From positions 2,976,001 to 3,040,000 of the forward strand of contig NZ_CP051167.1 in the NCBI RefSeq assembly GCF_012295525.1: 64,000 nucleotides of DNA. Direction: 5' to 3'. Position 1 is the stretch's first letter, and each line of letters begins with the position of its first letter. The notes beneath the pieces were generated by a model. That model saw nothing but the letters and a program-made list of their open reading frames with translations. It made no database searches and was not told the origin of the DNA. This DNA is from Oxynema aestuarii AP17 (GTDB lineage: Bacteria; Cyanobacteriota; Cyanobacteriia; Cyanobacteriales; Laspinemataceae). Shown one piece after another: positions 53,137 through 61,904 of this stretch. The position numbers and the translations under genes were made by a program.

Positions 53137-54223
53137 AACCGAATTAAAGATGACTTGGCGCAAGTGGCTGGCAGCTAGCAGATATTGCTATAACGCCGGA
53201 ATGGCAAGATTACGCGATACTTACTTTGAAGGGCTTAAATTACCTAGTGCTTATAACTTGCGTCAGGTGGTGATGTCGAAGATCCCGGAATGGGTAAATT
53301 CAACTCCCTTTAATTTGCGTGGAGCGGCGGTGCTCGACGCTCATGCCGCCTTTAAAAACACTCCCAAAGAACACAAGCTGAGTCCAAAGTTTCGGAGTTG
53401 CCGTCAACCCGTTTCATCCTTTAAGTTACAGTCTCAAAACTGGAGAGGGGGCACGACCTACCCAACGCACAAAACCGAGTCAGGAATTAAGCTAAAGGAG
53501 CTAAAAGTCAATGCCAGTGAAGAAATACCAGAAGCGATTCCGAGCGATTTTAATGTCATTTTGGATCGAGGTAGATGGTTTATAACCTACACCGTCGAAG
53601 AGGAAGGGCTGACCAATCCTCATCAACAGGCGATCGCCCTAGACCCTGGAGTGAGAGCTTTTTTGACTGGTTTTGACGGCAACAAGGTCATTGCACTAGG
53701 CAACGGCTCAATCTCGCGCATTGTCAAGCTCTGTAAGCGTTTAGATCGGATTCAGTCAGAAACTGCTAAAGCTAAAGGTAGAGACAATAAGCGCAAAAGA
53801 TTCAAGCTAAGAAAGCTGGCTCGGCAGCTAAGAATAAAAATTAGAAACCTGGTTGATGAATGTCACAAAAAGACTGCTGCTTTCTTGACCTCTAATTACT
53901 CCCAGGTCATTATTCCCGACTTTAAGTCATCGTTCATGGTCTACAGAGCCAAGAGAAAGATTAACCATAAAACAGCACGTTCTTTGCTCACTTGGGCGCA
54001 CTACCGCTTTAAACAGAGGCTGGTTCACCAAGCGGTTAAACGAGGCTGCCAGGTAATAGAAGTCACGGAAGAATATACAAGCAAAACCTGCTCAAAATGC
54101 GGGCAGATTCACAATCGGCTAGGCGGTTCTAAGAAATTTATCTGCCCCAATTGCTCCCATAGAATCGACCGGGATGCTAATGGCAGTATCAATGTCTTCT
54201 TGAAAACAATCTCTGGCAATTAG
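53084..54223 (+). CDS. tnpB: IS607-type TnpB (RNA-guided nuclease family)
   Basis: From ATG 53084 (MDSGNTSLKSKKIRVYPETE) the product is 379 residues. RuvC-like motifs are IALDPGVRAF (first Asp), the second motif VIIPDFKSS and the third DRDANGSINV, with a zinc ribbon CSKCG...CPNCS. In most TnpB the second motif has Glu; here it reads Asp, a possible loss or change of activity. The frame remains open upstream to 52529 through all of tnpA, but only the part from 53084 is coherent TnpB. The probable guide RNA would overlap the 3' end, around the hairpin at 54211-54229. Confidence 0.88.
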   Translation: MDSGNTSLKSKKIRVYPETELKMTWRKWLAASRYCYNAGMARLRDTYFEGLKLPSAYNLRQVVMSKIPEWVNSTPFNLRGAAVLDAHAAFKNTPKEHKLSPKFRSCRQPVSSFKLQSQNWRGGTTYPTHKTESGIKLKELKVNASEEIPEAIPSDFNVILDRGRWFITYTVEEEGLTNPHQQAIALDPGVRAFLTGFDGNKVIALGNGSISRIVKLCKRLDRIQSETAKAKGRDNKRKRFKLRKLARQLRIKIRNLVDECHKKTAAFLTSNYSQVIIPDFKSSFMVYRAKRKINHKTARSLLTWAHYRFKQRLVHQAVKRGCQVIEVTEEYTSKTCSKCGQIHNRLGGSKKFICPNCSHRIDRDANGSINVFLKTISGN

Positions 54224-54229
54224 CCAGAG
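54211..54229 (+). repeat. Hairpin over the tnpB stop codon
   Basis: A perfect 7-base stem, CTCTGGC (54211-54217) and GCCAGAG (54223-54229), with loop AATTA spans the TAG stop of tnpB. Related elements place the omega-RNA at this location, so it may be part of such an RNA or of the right end. This is inference from position. Confidence 0.55.
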
Positions 54230-54337
54230 CCAGGTAAGATAGCACCTAATACACAGTATTACTAGGTTTTACCAGTAATTACCGGGTTAAAGACTATCTG
54301 TACTCTAGGGCTTAAATCAGTAAGGAGAACGAACGAA

Positions 54338-54787
54338 ATGCAATTTCAGACCCCCGCTCAAGAAGCGTGCTATGACAAAATCGCATTGTGGATGAAAGAA
54401 TTATTCGGAAAATTCCCTTGCGCCCGACAGGACATTCCCGGATTGGGTCTGTTTATGGGATCCGCCTTGGTCGAGGTTTTGGTGTTCCCCTGGCGGGACG
54501 ATGCCATTATCAACACCCGCTCTTACGTCGTTACCGGAATCGAACTTTCGCCGGAACTCCTGCGTTTTTTACTCGAAGAAAATACGCAAATGCTGTTCGG
54601 AGCTTTTGGCATTGATGGCAATGGCGATATTGTCTTCGAGCATACAATCGTCGGCTCGACTTGCGACAAAAAAGAGCTGCAAGCTTCGGTGAATGCCGTT
54701 TTAGAAGTAGCGGACGAATATGACGATAAAATTGTCGAAAAATGGGGCGGTCAGCGAGCACTCGACCGAATGCAAGCGGTTCGCTAA
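54338..54787 (+). CDS. YbjN-like peptide-binding chaperone-fold protein
   Basis: The 149-residue protein starts ATG 54338 after AAGGAG. It has the cyanobacterial YbjN-type pattern: QEACYDKIALWMKELFG at the start, then SYVVTGIELSPELLRFLLEE, FGAFGIDGNGDIVFEHTIVG and a C-terminal Asp-rich VADEYDDKIVEKWGGQRALD. The fold is related to type III secretion chaperones; partners are unknown. It ends at a strong bidirectional terminator (54806-54838) shared with the YheT-like gene. Confidence 0.78.
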   Translation: MQFQTPAQEACYDKIALWMKELFGKFPCARQDIPGLGLFMGSALVEVLVFPWRDDAIINTRSYVVTGIELSPELLRFLLEENTQMLFGAFGIDGNGDIVFEHTIVGSTCDKKELQASVNAVLEVADEYDDKIVEKWGGQRALDRMQAVR

Positions 54788-54805
54788 CCCCGTTTTAAAC
54801 CCCGT

Positions 54806-54838
54806 TTTAACTAAATGGGGTAACCCCATTTAGTTAAA
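54806..54838. terminator. Bidirectional terminator between convergent genes
   Basis: A 16-base perfect inverted repeat (TTTAACTAAATGGGGT at 54806-54821, ACCCCATTTAGTTAAA at 54823-54838) has a 1-base centre. It lies between the YbjN-like gene (plus) and the YheT-like gene (minus) and overlaps the stop codon of the latter (54834-54836). Confidence 0.85.
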
Positions 54839-55898
54839 CCCCCACGGAACAAGCGCGATCGCACCAGTCTAACACTCGATTCCACCCCCACCAACAATCC
54901 GGATCTCCCGCCAATTCTTGACTGGGGCGATCGCTGATATAGCCCACGTGACCGCCATATTTCGTCATCAGTAATTCCAGCGCCGGATTTTGAGAACAAA
55001 TCTGTTCCAACTCGCCGACAATTGCCGGGTGAAACATCGGATCGTCTGCTGCATATAAAATTAACGTCGGTTTGTCGAGATGCGGCAGTAAAGGTAAAGG
55101 ACTGCTGGCGTTATAGTAGGCTTCGACGCTGGGAAAACCGAGAGGTGCAATCACCAATTCGCGATCGAATCCTTCAATACTGTTCGCTCTCAAAATTGCC
55201 TCGGGGTCGATCGCTTCCCCGTGAACTTCGTGCAAGTGCCACGCCAATTTTTTTAATTCTTTAGCGATCGCTTTTTCTAAATATTTCCCCCAAGGATGTT
55301 GGATTAAATAAGACAGCGATCGATTGGAATCGAGATTCGGACAAATCACCGCAGCGCCGCCAAGTTCTTCCGGTTCCAAGTCCAAATCGTCGCCCCAATG
55401 GGCGATCGTTTGCGCCGCTTTCACCCCCCACAGGGCCAACTGTCCGCCGAGGGAAAAGCCGGAAAACCAAAACGGCCCGGGACAACCCATTGCCTTCGCC
55501 TGGGCCGCAATCCGCACGAAATCCTCGCCTTCGTACAACCCGTCGGAGGTCAGGGTCGGCGACAATTCCCCGGTTTTCCCGTGGGCCCGCCAGTCGAACA
55601 AAACTACCGCATAGCCGCGCGCAAAGGCTTTGCGTCCGAGCAAGTGAAGGAACCACTGTTGTTGTAAATCTCCGGTAATTCCGTAAGTGGCGACGAGGGT
55701 TCCGCGAGGGCGTTCGGGAATCGCAACCCAGCCGAAAATAGGAACGTTACCCGCTCCGGAAAATACGGTTTCGCGATAGGGCGGTTGGGGGTCGGCGATC
55801 GTTTTTTGCCAAGAACGGCTCGCCCACAATGCCGCATAGAGGGTCATTAACAGGCCATTTTTGAGTAAGGCAGGGGGAGCGTATTGCGGATAAGCCAT
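54834..55898 (-). CDS. YheT-like alpha/beta hydrolase
   Basis: The product (354 residues) is taken from ATG 55898 (MAYPQYAPPALLKNGLLMTL); the frame is open from 56021 but that extension is unsupported. It matches the YheT/abhydrolase family: LVATYGITGDLQQQWFLHLL, a VVLFDWRAHGKTGE loop, the nucleophile elbow SGFSLGGQLAL, an Asp in LYAADDPMFHPA and a His in KYGGHVGYISD. The substrate is unknown. It converges with the YbjN-like gene. Confidence 0.88.
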   Translation of the reverse strand: MAYPQYAPPALLKNGLLMTLYAALWASRSWQKTIADPQPPYRETVFSGAGNVPIFGWVAIPERPRGTLVATYGITGDLQQQWFLHLLGRKAFARGYAVVLFDWRAHGKTGELSPTLTSDGLYEGEDFVRIAAQAKAMGCPGPFWFSGFSLGGQLALWGVKAAQTIAHWGDDLDLEPEELGGAAVICPNLDSNRSLSYLIQHPWGKYLEKAIAKELKKLAWHLHEVHGEAIDPEAILRANSIEGFDRELVIAPLGFPSVEAYYNASSPLPLLPHLDKPTLILYAADDPMFHPAIVGELEQICSQNPALELLMTKYGGHVGYISDRPSQELAGDPDCWWGWNRVLDWCDRACSVGV

Positions 55899-56248
55899 CG
55901 TGCGATCGTTGAGACTGAATGAAATAATAGTAAACATTTCATAGGAGATCTTCAATACAACTAGGTTTTCAACCCAAAAACGATCGATCTCCTGGTCGTT
56001 TAAATGTAAAATAGATGACAAGTATTTTGCTTCGATCTTCGTAATTCTACTCTGGAAATTAGAGGATTTTTTCTTTATAGTTTTGGGTAACGCAGAGCGG
56101 CGATCGCATCAACATTCTCATGTTTTCCACGGCAGGAGCGATGGACTCCACCAGAAAGTGGTCGTTCGAGAAGTAGTTAGGCCGCAATCATAGAATAAGG
56201 GTGCAATTTACGGATTGAAGCAAGATTCTTAAAATCGATCGAGAGCAA
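55899..56248. other. Divergent spacer between the YheT-like and chemoreceptor genes
   Basis: This 350-base AT-rich spacer has no RNA gene or convincing ORF; the short frame at 56177-56401 runs into the receptor gene and is a shadow. It presumably holds both promoters. Confidence 0.5.
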
Positions 56249-57754
56249 TTGGTTGAAAATTTTCTCATGCAAAAAATAAGAACGGGTCACCAGCAAGGGA
56301 TCGATCGCCAATGGAGACTGGGCAAGGTCGTTCCAATTTCTTTGGGCATCATCACCTTTGTCAATGTCGTCATTGCAGCAACTTATTATACAAGTACTCA
56401 AAGTTTAGTGAATTCTACCAGATGGGTTAACCATACCAATGAAGTCAAGGCCGATCTTCGGTTATTAGAAAAGAAAATGGTTGATGCTGAAACGGGACAA
56501 AGAGGTTTTCTTGTTACCGGAAAGGAAAGTTATTTAGACCCTTATTATCAAGCCGATCGGGAGCATAAAATAATTTTAGTAGAATTAAGAGAAAAAATTC
56601 AAGATAATCCCGCTCAACTTCAGAGGTTAGCAGAACTTGAAAATCAAATCCAAGAAAAATTTAGCGAATTATCACAAACGATAGAGTTAAAAAAAGCGGA
56701 TCGAGAACAAGAGGCTAGGGCGATCGTCCTCAGCGATCGAGGCCAGCAGATCATGGATGAAATTAGACGGATACTGGCTGTTATGGAGGACGAAGAAAAC
56801 GACCTGCTAGTAAGTCGGACAGAAGACGCACGACGATCGCAGCAACTCGCCCAGTTCGTAAGTCTCCTCGGAACGGGTGGGATTTTGGCGATCGTTGCCG
56901 CGATCGTGTGGTTCGTTCGTCAAGGGGTTGTCAACCCGATCGAACAAATTGCCTCTGATTTGAGCGTTTCGTCGGAACAGATCGCCACGACCATTGTGGA
57001 ACAAGAACGGATTGCCAACGAGCAAGCAGCTTCCGTTCATCAAACAACCACTTCAATCGATGAATTAGGTGCATCGTCGAGACAAATGACCGTGCAAACG
57101 GAAGCCGCCGTTACAAAAGGCCATGAAGTGGTTTCGTTTATTGAAGAAGGCACTGAGGTTGCACGAAAGAGTACTAATGCAATGTCTATTTTAGAAACTA
57201 AAGTTAATAAAATTACACAGCAAACTCGTTTATTGAATCAGCACACCGTCGAGATTGGTAATATCTCCAGTTTACTGAGTAGCTTTGCCGCACAGACGAA
57301 TATACTGGCGTTAAATGCAGCCGTGGAAGCGGTTCGTGCGGGGGAACATGGCAAAGGATTTAATGTTGTCGCGCTGGAGATCCGCAAACTGGCCGATCGC
57401 AGTCAAAGTTCGGCGAACCAGATCGGCAAGCTCGTCGATAATATTAAAAATTCGATCGGTGCCACCTCGATCGCCACTGAAGAGGGTTCTCAAACCGTAG
57501 AGCAGGCGGTAGAACTTGCGGCCAAAACTGCGGGAACTTTCCAGAAAGTGGCAGATTCAAATCATACGATGATTTTAAACCTTCAAGAAATTGCAGCCAA
57601 TATTCAGCAACAAGATCTGGCGATCGGCCAAATTGTTGAAGCGATGAATTCCATCAACCAAGGGACGAGTCAGACGGCGAGTGGGATGGGTCAAACTAAG
57701 GTGAGCATCCAACAACTCAACCAATCGGCAAAACGACTGAAAAATTTAATGTAA
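56249..57754 (+). CDS. Methyl-accepting chemotaxis protein with CHASE3-like sensor
   Basis: The 501-residue protein starts TTG 56249 or ATG 56267 (MQKIRTGHQQGIDRQW). A first membrane helix (about 28-48), a periplasmic CHASE3-like domain with DAETGQRGFLVTGKESYL (about 80-97), a second helix (about 206-228) and a cytoplasmic signalling helix follow. The conserved hairpin tip is SSFAAQTNILALNAAVEAVR (about 347-366). No full HAMP consensus is obvious. It would feed CheA for phototaxis or chemotaxis. No che genes are adjacent. Confidence 0.92.
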   Translation: MVENFLMQKIRTGHQQGIDRQWRLGKVVPISLGIITFVNVVIAATYYTSTQSLVNSTRWVNHTNEVKADLRLLEKKMVDAETGQRGFLVTGKESYLDPYYQADREHKIILVELREKIQDNPAQLQRLAELENQIQEKFSELSQTIELKKADREQEARAIVLSDRGQQIMDEIRRILAVMEDEENDLLVSRTEDARRSQQLAQFVSLLGTGGILAIVAAIVWFVRQGVVNPIEQIASDLSVSSEQIATTIVEQERIANEQAASVHQTTTSIDELGASSRQMTVQTEAAVTKGHEVVSFIEEGTEVARKSTNAMSILETKVNKITQQTRLLNQHTVEIGNISSLLSSFAAQTNILALNAAVEAVRAGEHGKGFNVVALEIRKLADRSQSSANQIGKLVDNIKNSIGATSIATEEGSQTVEQAVELAAKTAGTFQKVADSNHTMILNLQEIAANIQQQDLAIGQIVEAMNSINQGTSQTASGMGQTKVSIQQLNQSAKRLKNLM

Positions 57755-57800
57755 TTTACCGTTGCGGGAGGGAGGGTGAGGACGATCCACCATCCCCGAT

Positions 57801-57830
57801 CTAAAATCTAAAATCTAAAAAATCTAAAAT
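57801..57830. repeat. CTAAAAT heptamer repeats
   Basis: CTAAAAT occurs twice in tandem (57801-57814) and once more with a 2-base insertion between, in the 80-base spacer between the convergent receptor and HAS-like genes. It is the complement of the ATTTTAG heptamers at 12451-12485. Confidence 0.85.
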
Positions 57831-57834
57831 CCCC

Positions 57835-58524
57835 TTACGGGTGAATTTGATTTAAAATCAGCCGGAGGCGATCGTAATCGTCTCTGAGTAAAATACTTAA
57901 CGTGCGTCCCGCTTCGACTAACCAGGGGCGATCGTACTGGCGCAATTGATAAATTTCGCGAATAGTGGCCGCCGTCAGAGCATCGACCGGGGCGCCCGGG
58001 ACTTGCAGCAAAGTTCTTAAAAAGTCGAAGCGTTCGGTAAAGTGGACGATTTGTTCGGGGATGCAGCGATAAACCCCTTGATGAATTTGCGGCGGACGGG
58101 GGGGAATGTATTGATAAATGCGAGAGGGTTGGCGAGTCGCAGTGGCGATCTTTTGGCCCGTTCCGTTATCTGCATCGTCCGGGGGTGCAAATCCGGCGAT
58201 CGCCGCCCGAAATTCAGTTTTGAGCATCGCGAAAATTTGCGGTTGTTGTTCGCGCAACTCGTCAATCGACAATCCCAACGCCCGGGCTCGATGTACCGAG
58301 TCAATCGGCGTCGTCGTCGCGTAATAGACCACCGCATAAATTTGATTGCCCGATTCTTCGTCCCACGAAGTCACCCAACTGCCAAACGGGGGCATCATCG
58401 GAAAACTCAGATCGTCCGGTTCGAGACATTGGGCTAAAAATTCCGTCGTCGCCGTTTCGATCACCTCGGCGATGTGGTGGGGATGGCGCGAGTCTCGCTC
58501 TAATTGCGGGAGAGATAAACGCAT
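57835..58524 (-). CDS. HAS-barrel-like conserved cyanobacterial protein
   Basis: The 229-residue protein begins MRLSLPQLERDSRHPHHIAE. The region VIETATTEFLAQCLEPDDLS followed by FGSWVTSWDEESGNQIYAVV has the pattern of the small HAS barrel domain known from HerA-type ATPases, but no ATPase follows. A C-terminal helical part (about 140-229) has FTERFDFLRTLLQVPG. Function is unknown; it lies just downstream of ndhS on the same strand with a 110-base gap, in an order conserved in some cyanobacteria as far as I recall. Confidence 0.62.
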   Translation of the reverse strand: MRLSLPQLERDSRHPHHIAEVIETATTEFLAQCLEPDDLSFPMMPPFGSWVTSWDEESGNQIYAVVYYATTTPIDSVHRARALGLSIDELREQQPQIFAMLKTEFRAAIAGFAPPDDADNGTGQKIATATRQPSRIYQYIPPRPPQIHQGVYRCIPEQIVHFTERFDFLRTLLQVPGAPVDALTAATIREIYQLRQYDRPWLVEAGRTLSILLRDDYDRLRLILNQIHP

Positions 58525-58634
58525 GGTAGGACAGTAGGCGCGTAGGGACGAACGGGTGAAAGCGCGACGGAGAAAGGGCTAGGGAAGCACGGGCAGCCAG
58601 ATCGCCTCGCCAGTCGTCCCCAACCCTCGACCCG

Positions 58635-58832
58635 TTATTTTCCTTTGCTGCGACCTGCGGTCGCATCGACGAGTTCGAGTTCCGAGAGGCGGAAGGAGAT
58701 CAACTTATCCCAGTTTCCCCCTTCAAACAGTACCGCCGCTTTGCCGTCGGTCACTCGCTGAACTTGTCCTTGAAATCGGTAGTACGTATCGCCAGGATTA
58801 ATCACTCGCACTGCGGAGCCGGGTAAAATCAT
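58635..58832 (-). CDS. ndhS: NAD(P)H dehydrogenase-like subunit NdhS
   Basis: This 65-residue protein starts ATG 58832 ([20 protein letters not shown]) after an AGGAAG-like site. The SH3-like core, [20 protein letters not shown] and [11 protein letters not shown], matches NdhS, the ferredoxin-binding subunit of the photosynthetic complex I (NDH-1) used in cyclic electron flow. Length is close to the cyanobacterial protein. It sits between rodA and the HAS-like gene on the same strand. Confidence 0.88.
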   Translation of the reverse strand: MILPGSAVRVINPGDTYYRFQGQVQRVTDGKAAVLFEGGNWDKLISFRLSELELVDATAGRSKGK

Positions 58833-58899
58833 AGTTTCTTCCTCAATTCAACTCTCGCGATTTTCCTTTTCCAGCTTACAAGCAGTTGCCCGCCCGGGG

Positions 58900-60153
58900 T
58901 TAAAACTTCCTTCGCTGTCGGTGATTGGCGACCGATTCGACGACGCCGATCGCCATAAAATTGGTCAGGAGTGCCGATCGCCCGTAACTGATCCAGGGAA
59001 GCGGAATCCCGGTGACCGGGGCCAAACCGATAGTCATCCCGATATTGACGATCGCCTGGAACACCAGCATCGACAACACCCCGATCGCCAGTAACGAGCC
59101 AAAATTATCTTTCGCCGTTTGCGCGATCGCCACTAAGCGCAAGCAAATCAACCAAAACGCGAGCAACAAGAAAATCGCACCCACAAACCCCAATTCTTCG
59201 CCGATCGCCGAAAAAATAAAGTCCGTATGTTGTTCCGGAATAAAATTGAGTTGGGTTTGGGTTCCGTTAAACAACCCCTTGCCGTAAACCCCCCCCGCAC
59301 CGATCGCAATCCGCGACTGAATCAAGTGATAGCCACCACCGAGGGGATCTCTCTCCGGATTGAGGAACAGAATCAAGCGCTCTTTTTGATAGTCTTGCAA
59401 GACTGATTCCCACAAAAACTGTCCCAACTTCCCCGACAAAAAATTAACGCTTACCGCCGCCAAAGAAGCGTAGCGCGTCGTCGGAATCGTCAGCCAAGCC
59501 AAGACCCCCATCAGGGCGACCCACAAAAACCATCCGGGCATGTAAATCCCGAATAAAACCCCGGAGACGATCGGCGACGCCAGCAAGATCAACCATCCCG
59601 GATTGGCATTTCCCCAATAGAGCATTCCCAAGGTAATCGCACCAAACACGAGAGAGGTTCCCAAATCCGGTTGCAGAAAGACTAACGCCCAAGGAACCGC
59701 AACCACCGCGAGGGTTTTACTGACCGCTTGAATACTCGAAGCCGTTTTATCGTGCAGTAAGGCCGCTAGGGTGATAATGACGCCTAATTTGGCAAATTCT
59801 GAAGGTTGGATGTGAAACCCTCCCACGGAGATCCACCGTTGCGCCCCCCCTCCTACCGTTCCGATCGCCATCACCGCAATCAGCGACAGGTTGGTGATCC
59901 CGTAAATCCACCATTTCCATTGAATGAGGATTTCATAACGCCACCGGGCGAGTCCCAGGGCGATCGCGATCCCCAACGCACCGATCGTGCCGTGTTGCCA
60001 ACCAAAATTGGTGTCTTGATTGACTTCCGTACTGTAAATGACCACTGCCGCCCCTACAGTCAGGACGACGGTGGTGAAAAACAGCACCCAATCCATTTCC
60101 TGCCAGGGGTGGAACAGGGATCTCCAGCGATTCCAGAGCGACCTTTGAAACAT
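58900..60153 (-). CDS. rodA: Rod shape-determining protein RodA (FtsW/RodA/SpoVE family)
   Basis: The 417-residue membrane protein has about ten helices and SEDS-family motifs: GGYHLIQSRIAIGAGGVYGK, TDFIFSAIGEELGFVGA and GLAPVTGIPLPWISYGRSAL. RodA is the peptidoglycan glycosyltransferase of cell elongation, partner of PBP2. It is 67 bases upstream of ndhS on the same strand and 93 bases downstream of the Mrp gene, with a hairpin between. Length is normal. Confidence 0.96.
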   Translation of the reverse strand: MFQRSLWNRWRSLFHPWQEMDWVLFFTTVVLTVGAAVVIYSTEVNQDTNFGWQHGTIGALGIAIALGLARWRYEILIQWKWWIYGITNLSLIAVMAIGTVGGGAQRWISVGGFHIQPSEFAKLGVIITLAALLHDKTASSIQAVSKTLAVVAVPWALVFLQPDLGTSLVFGAITLGMLYWGNANPGWLILLASPIVSGVLFGIYMPGWFLWVALMGVLAWLTIPTTRYASLAAVSVNFLSGKLGQFLWESVLQDYQKERLILFLNPERDPLGGGYHLIQSRIAIGAGGVYGKGLFNGTQTQLNFIPEQHTDFIFSAIGEELGFVGAIFLLLAFWLICLRLVAIAQTAKDNFGSLLAIGVLSMLVFQAIVNIGMTIGLAPVTGIPLPWISYGRSALLTNFMAIGVVESVANHRQRRKF

Positions 60154-60180
60154 CTTCGAGCCGTTTAAATAAAAGGCAAA

Positions 60181-60230
60181 AGGAAAAGGAAATCGAAGGA
60201 CAAGACGAGTGTTTTCGACCTCCTTTTCCT
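60181..60230 (-). terminator. Probable terminator after the Mrp/ApbC gene
   Basis: AGGAAAAGGA (60181-60190) is exactly complementary to TCCTTTTCCT (60221-60230), with a ~30-base loop, and the downstream minus-strand side is T-rich. It probably reduces read-through from mrp into rodA. Confidence 0.6.
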
Positions 60231-60246
60231 ATTTCACTGTTTACTT

Positions 60247-61317
60247 CTAAGCCAGTGCGGCAACAGAAACTTTAGCTGCAATTTGGCGGGCAATTTCTTG
60301 TAAGGCTTTAGCGGAAGCCGATTCCGGATGACCGATGACAATGGGAACCCCAGAATCGCCGCCTTCTCGCAAGTTGATTTCTAAGGGAATACATCCGAGT
60401 AAGGAGACTCCCAATTCTTCTGCGGTTTTTTCGCCGCCGCCCGAACCAAAAATGTCATATTGCTTGTCCGGCAGATCCGGGGGGATGAAATAGCTCATAT
60501 TTTCGACAATTCCCAAGACGGGAACGTTTAATTGTTGGAACATCCTCAAGCCTTTGCGCCCGTCTAAAAGGGCGACGGTTTGGGGGGTGGTGACGATCGC
60601 CACTCCCGCCATAGGTACGGCTTGAGCGACAGTTAATTGGGCGTCACCCGTTCCCGGGGGCATATCTACGATCAGATAGTCTAACTCTCCCCACTGTACC
60701 TGATAAAGAAACTGACGAATCACTCCATTTAACATCGGACCGCGCCAAATCACGGGTTGGTCTTTATCGATTAAAAAGGCCATCGAAACCAGTTTGACGC
60801 CGTAGTTAAAGGCGGGTTCGAGGACATCTCCATTTTGTCCTTGGCGAACCATGACTTCCGCATCGGCCAATCCTAACATCGCCGGGTCGTTCGGTCCGTA
60901 AATGTCGGCGTCGAGTAAGCCGACTTTGGCGCCCGTTTGGGCGAGGGCGACGGCGACGTTGACGGCGACGGTGCTTTTACCGACGCCCCCTTTACCGCTA
61001 GAAATGGCGAGGATATTTTTAACGCCGTCGATGCCTTGGCGATCGGGTAAGGCTTTCTGTTGCGGGGTTTCGGCGGTAACTTCGATGTTGACCGTTTCGA
61101 CCCCCGGGAGGGTACGCACGGCTTTTTCGCAGTCTTCGACGATGAATTCGCGTAAGGGACACGCCGGGGTGGTCAGCACGAGGGTGAAACTGACGCGATC
61201 GCCGTCGATCGCCACGTTGCGAATCATGTTCAATTCCACCAAACTCTTTTGCAGTTCGGGGTCTTGTACGGGTCGTAAAACGTCGAGGACGGCTTTGGAA
61301 TCGAGGGGGTCGGACAT
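60247..61317 (-). CDS. apbC: Mrp/ApbC-family Fe-S carrier ATPase
   Basis: The 356-residue protein has an N-terminal MIP18-like domain (about 1-85, PVQDPELQKSLVELNMIRNV) and a deviant Walker A ATPase (SSGKGGVGKSTVAVNVAV, about 107-124), with DADIYGPNDP and DMPPGTGDAQLTVAQ. Mrp/ApbC proteins carry Fe-S clusters to apo-enzymes. The CxxC seen in many members near ENMSYF is replaced here by PPDLPDKQYD, so cluster binding would need other residues. Its start (61317) is divergent from hemF. It is followed by rodA. Confidence 0.92.
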   Translation of the reverse strand: MSDPLDSKAVLDVLRPVQDPELQKSLVELNMIRNVAIDGDRVSFTLVLTTPACPLREFIVEDCEKAVRTLPGVETVNIEVTAETPQQKALPDRQGIDGVKNILAISSGKGGVGKSTVAVNVAVALAQTGAKVGLLDADIYGPNDPAMLGLADAEVMVRQGQNGDVLEPAFNYGVKLVSMAFLIDKDQPVIWRGPMLNGVIRQFLYQVQWGELDYLIVDMPPGTGDAQLTVAQAVPMAGVAIVTTPQTVALLDGRKGLRMFQQLNVPVLGIVENMSYFIPPDLPDKQYDIFGSGGGEKTAEELGVSLLGCIPLEINLREGGDSGVPIVIGHPESASAKALQEIARQIAAKVSVAALA

Positions 61318-61904
61318 CGGTGTTCTCCAAGATCGACTGCAAGGGGTTTAAGGATTATTTGGTAGTAGAAAAGCGGGGCATCCAGGGGGGCTTTCCCCGC
61401 TCGGTTTCCTAGAATACCTTCATTTTTGATAATTTTGGGCAACGACCCGACGGTCTGGGCAAACGATAAATTTTGGTAATGCACGCGCGCGGCGATCGCG
61501 CGGGTCTTTCCTTGCGAGTTTTCCCGGCAGTTCGTTATTTTCGCTTTTGCGCTACACTAAAACATCAAACCTTCTCTTATAGCGAACTATTCTCAATTCT
61601 TGAGATTTTGATAGCAAAAGTTTTCGGAAAAAGCTGCTTATTTTATCATCGTTGTTGCCCCGATCCACAATTATTGATTAATGTATCTTTTCTTATAGTA
61701 ATATGTAAATCGGAAAATAGTTGACCCGGAATTCTTTAAGGTAGATATGATTTTCGAGGCTCCCTAAAGCTGACGCGATCTCGCGGTGTAAGGGAGTCTC
61801 TCGTACACGGAGGACGCGATCGCCGTGCGATCGCCCTCGGTGTTCGTCTCATCCGCTCGCAATGAGTTGTTTTATCGCGCGTTCACGAGAATTTAGTTGA
61901 GATT
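61318..61904. other. Divergent spacer upstream of hemF
   Basis: This 587-base spacer contains an inverted repeat CTCCCT(A)..AGGGAG near 61761-61800, ahead of hemF, and an AT-rich stretch at 61560-61720. A frame at 61473-61724 (83 codons) has no homology. Promoters for both genes must be here; hemF may be regulated by oxygen or haem but no site is recognisable. Confidence 0.5.

Larger units (their letters stand above)
52489..54229 (+). mobile_element. IS607-family insertion sequence (tnpA + tnpB)
   Basis: A serine-recombinase tnpA overlaps a tnpB, the IS607 layout. IS607 elements have no terminal inverted repeats, so the ends are approximate: they are placed at the 32-base palindrome on the left and at the CTCTGGC hairpin over the tnpB stop on the right. 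The codon use and lower GC of this stretch differ from its neighbours, consistent with transfer. Confidence 0.8.

Noticed and set aside
61473..61724. 83-codon plus-strand frame upstream of hemF
   Set aside because: No ribosome-binding site, no recognisable domain and an odd residue mix; probably non-coding.
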